Assembly: GCA_036676295.1 (NCBI GenBank)
Contig: JAKFDE010000061.1
Span: 124,001 to 188,000 of the forward strand
Length of the DNA stretch: 64,000 nucleotides
DNA from: UBA4416 sp036676295
GTDB taxonomy: Bacteria > Bacteroidota > Bacteroidia > B-17B0 > Aurantibacillaceae
Direction of reading: 5' to 3'
Shown here: positions 62,622 through 64,000 of the stretch, piece by piece
Layout of the letters: every line of letters begins with the position of its first letter
How positions within the stretch are numbered: the first letter of the stretch is position 1
Position numbers and translations under genes: made by a program
The notes under the pieces: generated by a model
Seen by the model: only the letters and a program-made list of their open reading frames with translations
Told to the model about the DNA's origin: nothing
Databases searched by the model: none

Positions 62622-62666
62622 CTGTTCTCTCTATAATTAGTATTTCAAATATAATAAGCTAATATT

Positions 62667-63143
62667 TTAAAAGCGAATTAAGTCTAAGATTTGTTTTAAA
62701 TACAATTCATCCGTTTTGTCAAAGGTGTTATATGTTTCACTGTCTACGTCTAATACGCCAATGATTTCTTTTTTTGAGTTGTAAATTGGTAATACAATTT
62801 CTGATTTCGATAAAGAGCTGCAAGCAATATGACCAGGGAATTTATCCACATCCTCTACAATGATCACTTCATTGTTTTTCCAGGAAGTCCCGCATACTCC
62901 TTTACCTAAAGCTATTCGTGTACAGGCTACCGGACCCTGAAAAGGGCCAAGTACCAATTGGCCATCTTTTACTAGATAAAAACCTACCCAAAAAAAATCT
63001 AATCCAAACTTTAAGGCGGCACATATATTGGCCATATTAGCAACAAGATCTGTTTCACCATCAACTAATGATCGAATTTGTGGTAATAGTGATTGGTATT
63101 TTTCTTCTTTGGTAGTCCCGCTTATTAAAAGATCTTCTGCCAT
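62667..63143 (-). CDS. Free methionine-(R)-sulfoxide reductase (GAF domain)
   Basis: The 158-residue single GAF-domain protein matches the fRMsr/MsrC family, which reduces free methionine-R-sulfoxide. The three catalytic-resolving cysteines Cys74, Cys84 and Cys108 are present with the exact spacing of E. coli Cys84, Cys94 and Cys118 (ACTRIALGKGVCGTSW, HIACSSLSKSEIV). The family-typical FWVGFYLVKDGQLVLGPFQG block precedes them. The gene is divergent from the SpoIIE-type phosphatase gene. Confidence 0.92.
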   Translation of the reverse strand: MAEDLLISGTTKEEKYQSLLPQIRSLVDGETDLVANMANICAALKFGLDFFWVGFYLVKDGQLVLGPFQGPVACTRIALGKGVCGTSWKNNEVIIVEDVDKFPGHIACSSLSKSEIVLPIYNSKKEIIGVLDVDSETYNTFDKTDELYLKQILDLIRF

Positions 63144-63229
63144 TGTTTAATATAGATATTTGTTTATTTTTATATACAAATATAATCTATTGTAGCTTTT
63201 TAAACGCCTTAACAACAATAATTAATGAA

Positions 63230-64000
63230 ATGACCGCAACCGCACTCATAGTTCTTTTGGCGAGTTCAATAATAAACTTAATAGGTGTTGTTATTGTGGT
63301 TTTAATAATTGTTGTAGTTATTGTTTATTTGGCATTTAAGGCTAAAACAAAAAACTTAAAACAATCTAAATTAGAATTAGAGCGTATCGTTGAAGAAAGA
63401 ACAGCTGCTCTTAGGCATAAGGAACAAGAGGTAATGGATAGTATTCGTTATGCCTTAAGAATTCAGCTTTCTATTATTCCAACCGACATAAAAGTAAGAT
63501 CCTTATTACCACAATGTGCAGTGTTTTATAAACCTAAAGATATTGTGAGTGGCGATTTTTATTGGGTGGAAGAGATTGATGGCAAAGTATTATTTGCAGC
63601 GGTTGATTGTACCGGTCATGGTGTTCCAGGAGCAATGATGAGTGTGATCGGGTTAACCTGCTTAAATCAGGCAATACAGGATAAAAAATTAACCAGCCCT
63701 GCCGATATTTTAAATCATTTAGATAGAGAAGTAAACGACACCTTGCGTCAATCTTATGATCCTAATGCGGTTAAAGATGGGATGGATCTGGCGCTTTGCA
63801 GCATTGATTTTAAAACACTGGAATTACAATATGCCGGAGTATTTAATTCATTATGGATCTTGAGAAAAAATATTTCATCAACTTTTAATTTGCAGAATGA
63901 CCGACAAGTATTTTATGGAAATGATCTGCTGGAAATAAAAGCGGATAAAATGTATATTGGTAACAATAAGGATGGAATTGCCGATGAATTTACAAATCAT
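63230..64000 (+). CDS. Membrane-anchored SpoIIE-type (PP2C) phosphatase, 3' truncated
   Basis: A reading frame open to the window edge (257 codons seen). It starts at the ATG at 63230, with an N-terminal transmembrane helix (about residues 7-37) and a coiled-coil stretch (about 40-75). A SpoIIE/PP2C domain follows, with KDIVSGDFYWVEE, the metal-binding AAVDCTGHGVPGAMMS and later DGMDLALCSID. These enzymes dephosphorylate Ser/Thr residues, often on anti-sigma antagonists. The frame lies upstream of the cut, so any C-terminal domain is unseen. An earlier ATG at 63225 is followed by a stop after one codon. Confidence 0.9.
   Translation, partial: MTATALIVLLASSIINLIGVVIVVLIIVVVIVYLAFKAKTKNLKQSKLELERIVEERTAALRHKEQEVMDSIRYALRIQLSIIPTDIKVRSLLPQCAVFYKPKDIVSGDFYWVEEIDGKVLFAAVDCTGHGVPGAMMSVIGLTCLNQAIQDKKLTSPADILNHLDREVNDTLRQSYDPNAVKDGMDLALCSIDFKTLELQYAGVFNSLWILRKNISSTFNLQNDRQVFYGNDLLEIKADKMYIGNNKDGIADEFTNH

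Overview
The window is a low-GC chromosomal segment from a member of the Bacteroidota. The evidence is type IX secretion signals (a gliding-type C-terminal domain, a type A sorting domain and a PorT-like protein), ribosomal protein bTHX, ammonia-lyase and DarA genes of the flexirubin/dialkylresorcinol type, promoters of the form TTTG-17N-TAnnTTTG, weak Shine-Dalgarno signals and frequent TTG/GTG starts. I see no rRNA, tRNA, CRISPR array, prophage or intact insertion sequence. The first gene (tatC) and last gene (a SpoIIE-type phosphatase) are cut by the window edges.

Layout. 1-10.4 kb: tatC end, an AhpD-like protein, a barrel-like protein, kup, a large secreted adhesin-like protein, an orphan histidine kinase and a BtuFCD-type ABC importer. 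10.5-17.0 kb: a compact pigment-type cluster with a LpxL-like acyltransferase, acyl carrier protein, ketosynthase, ketoreductase and tyrosine ammonia-lyase on the minus strand, divergent from an O-methyltransferase and a group 3 truncated haemoglobin. 17.2-26.1 kb: ileS, a DksA-like gene, lspA, a porT-like gene, efp, accA and ispE. 26.1-35.5 kb: an M1 aminopeptidase, bestrophin, hemE, a NYN-LOTUS protein, small redox genes and glmS. 35.6-42.8 kb: the MoxR/DUF58/DUF4350/DUF4129/SpoIIM group with a divergent RDD gene. 42.8-51.2 kb: lipoproteins, a DUF3109 gene, darA, tonB, a COG2509 flavoprotein, a LON-domain protein, a C-terminal processing protease and bTHX. 51.3-64 kb: purK-purE, an M20 peptidase, rnpA, hemD, DUF4271, DUF5777, yceI, mutY, an acyl-CoA synthetase, a free Met-R-SO reductase and the SpoIIE-type phosphatase.

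Most of this is housekeeping. The less ordinary content is of three kinds. First, the aryl-polyene/dialkylresorcinol pathway is split: its starter-unit and chain-extension genes lie about 28 kb from a lone darA. Second, three unrelated proteins (DksA-like, HemD and bTHX) carry the same kind of histone-H1-like Lys/Ala/Pro tail. Third, the spacers hold several families of short dispersed inverted repeats. One copy lies in frame inside ispE, and another supplies the upstream stop codon of the DUF58 gene. A strongly structured, gene-free stretch at 45.5-45.7 kb may be an RNA or a mobile palindromic element.
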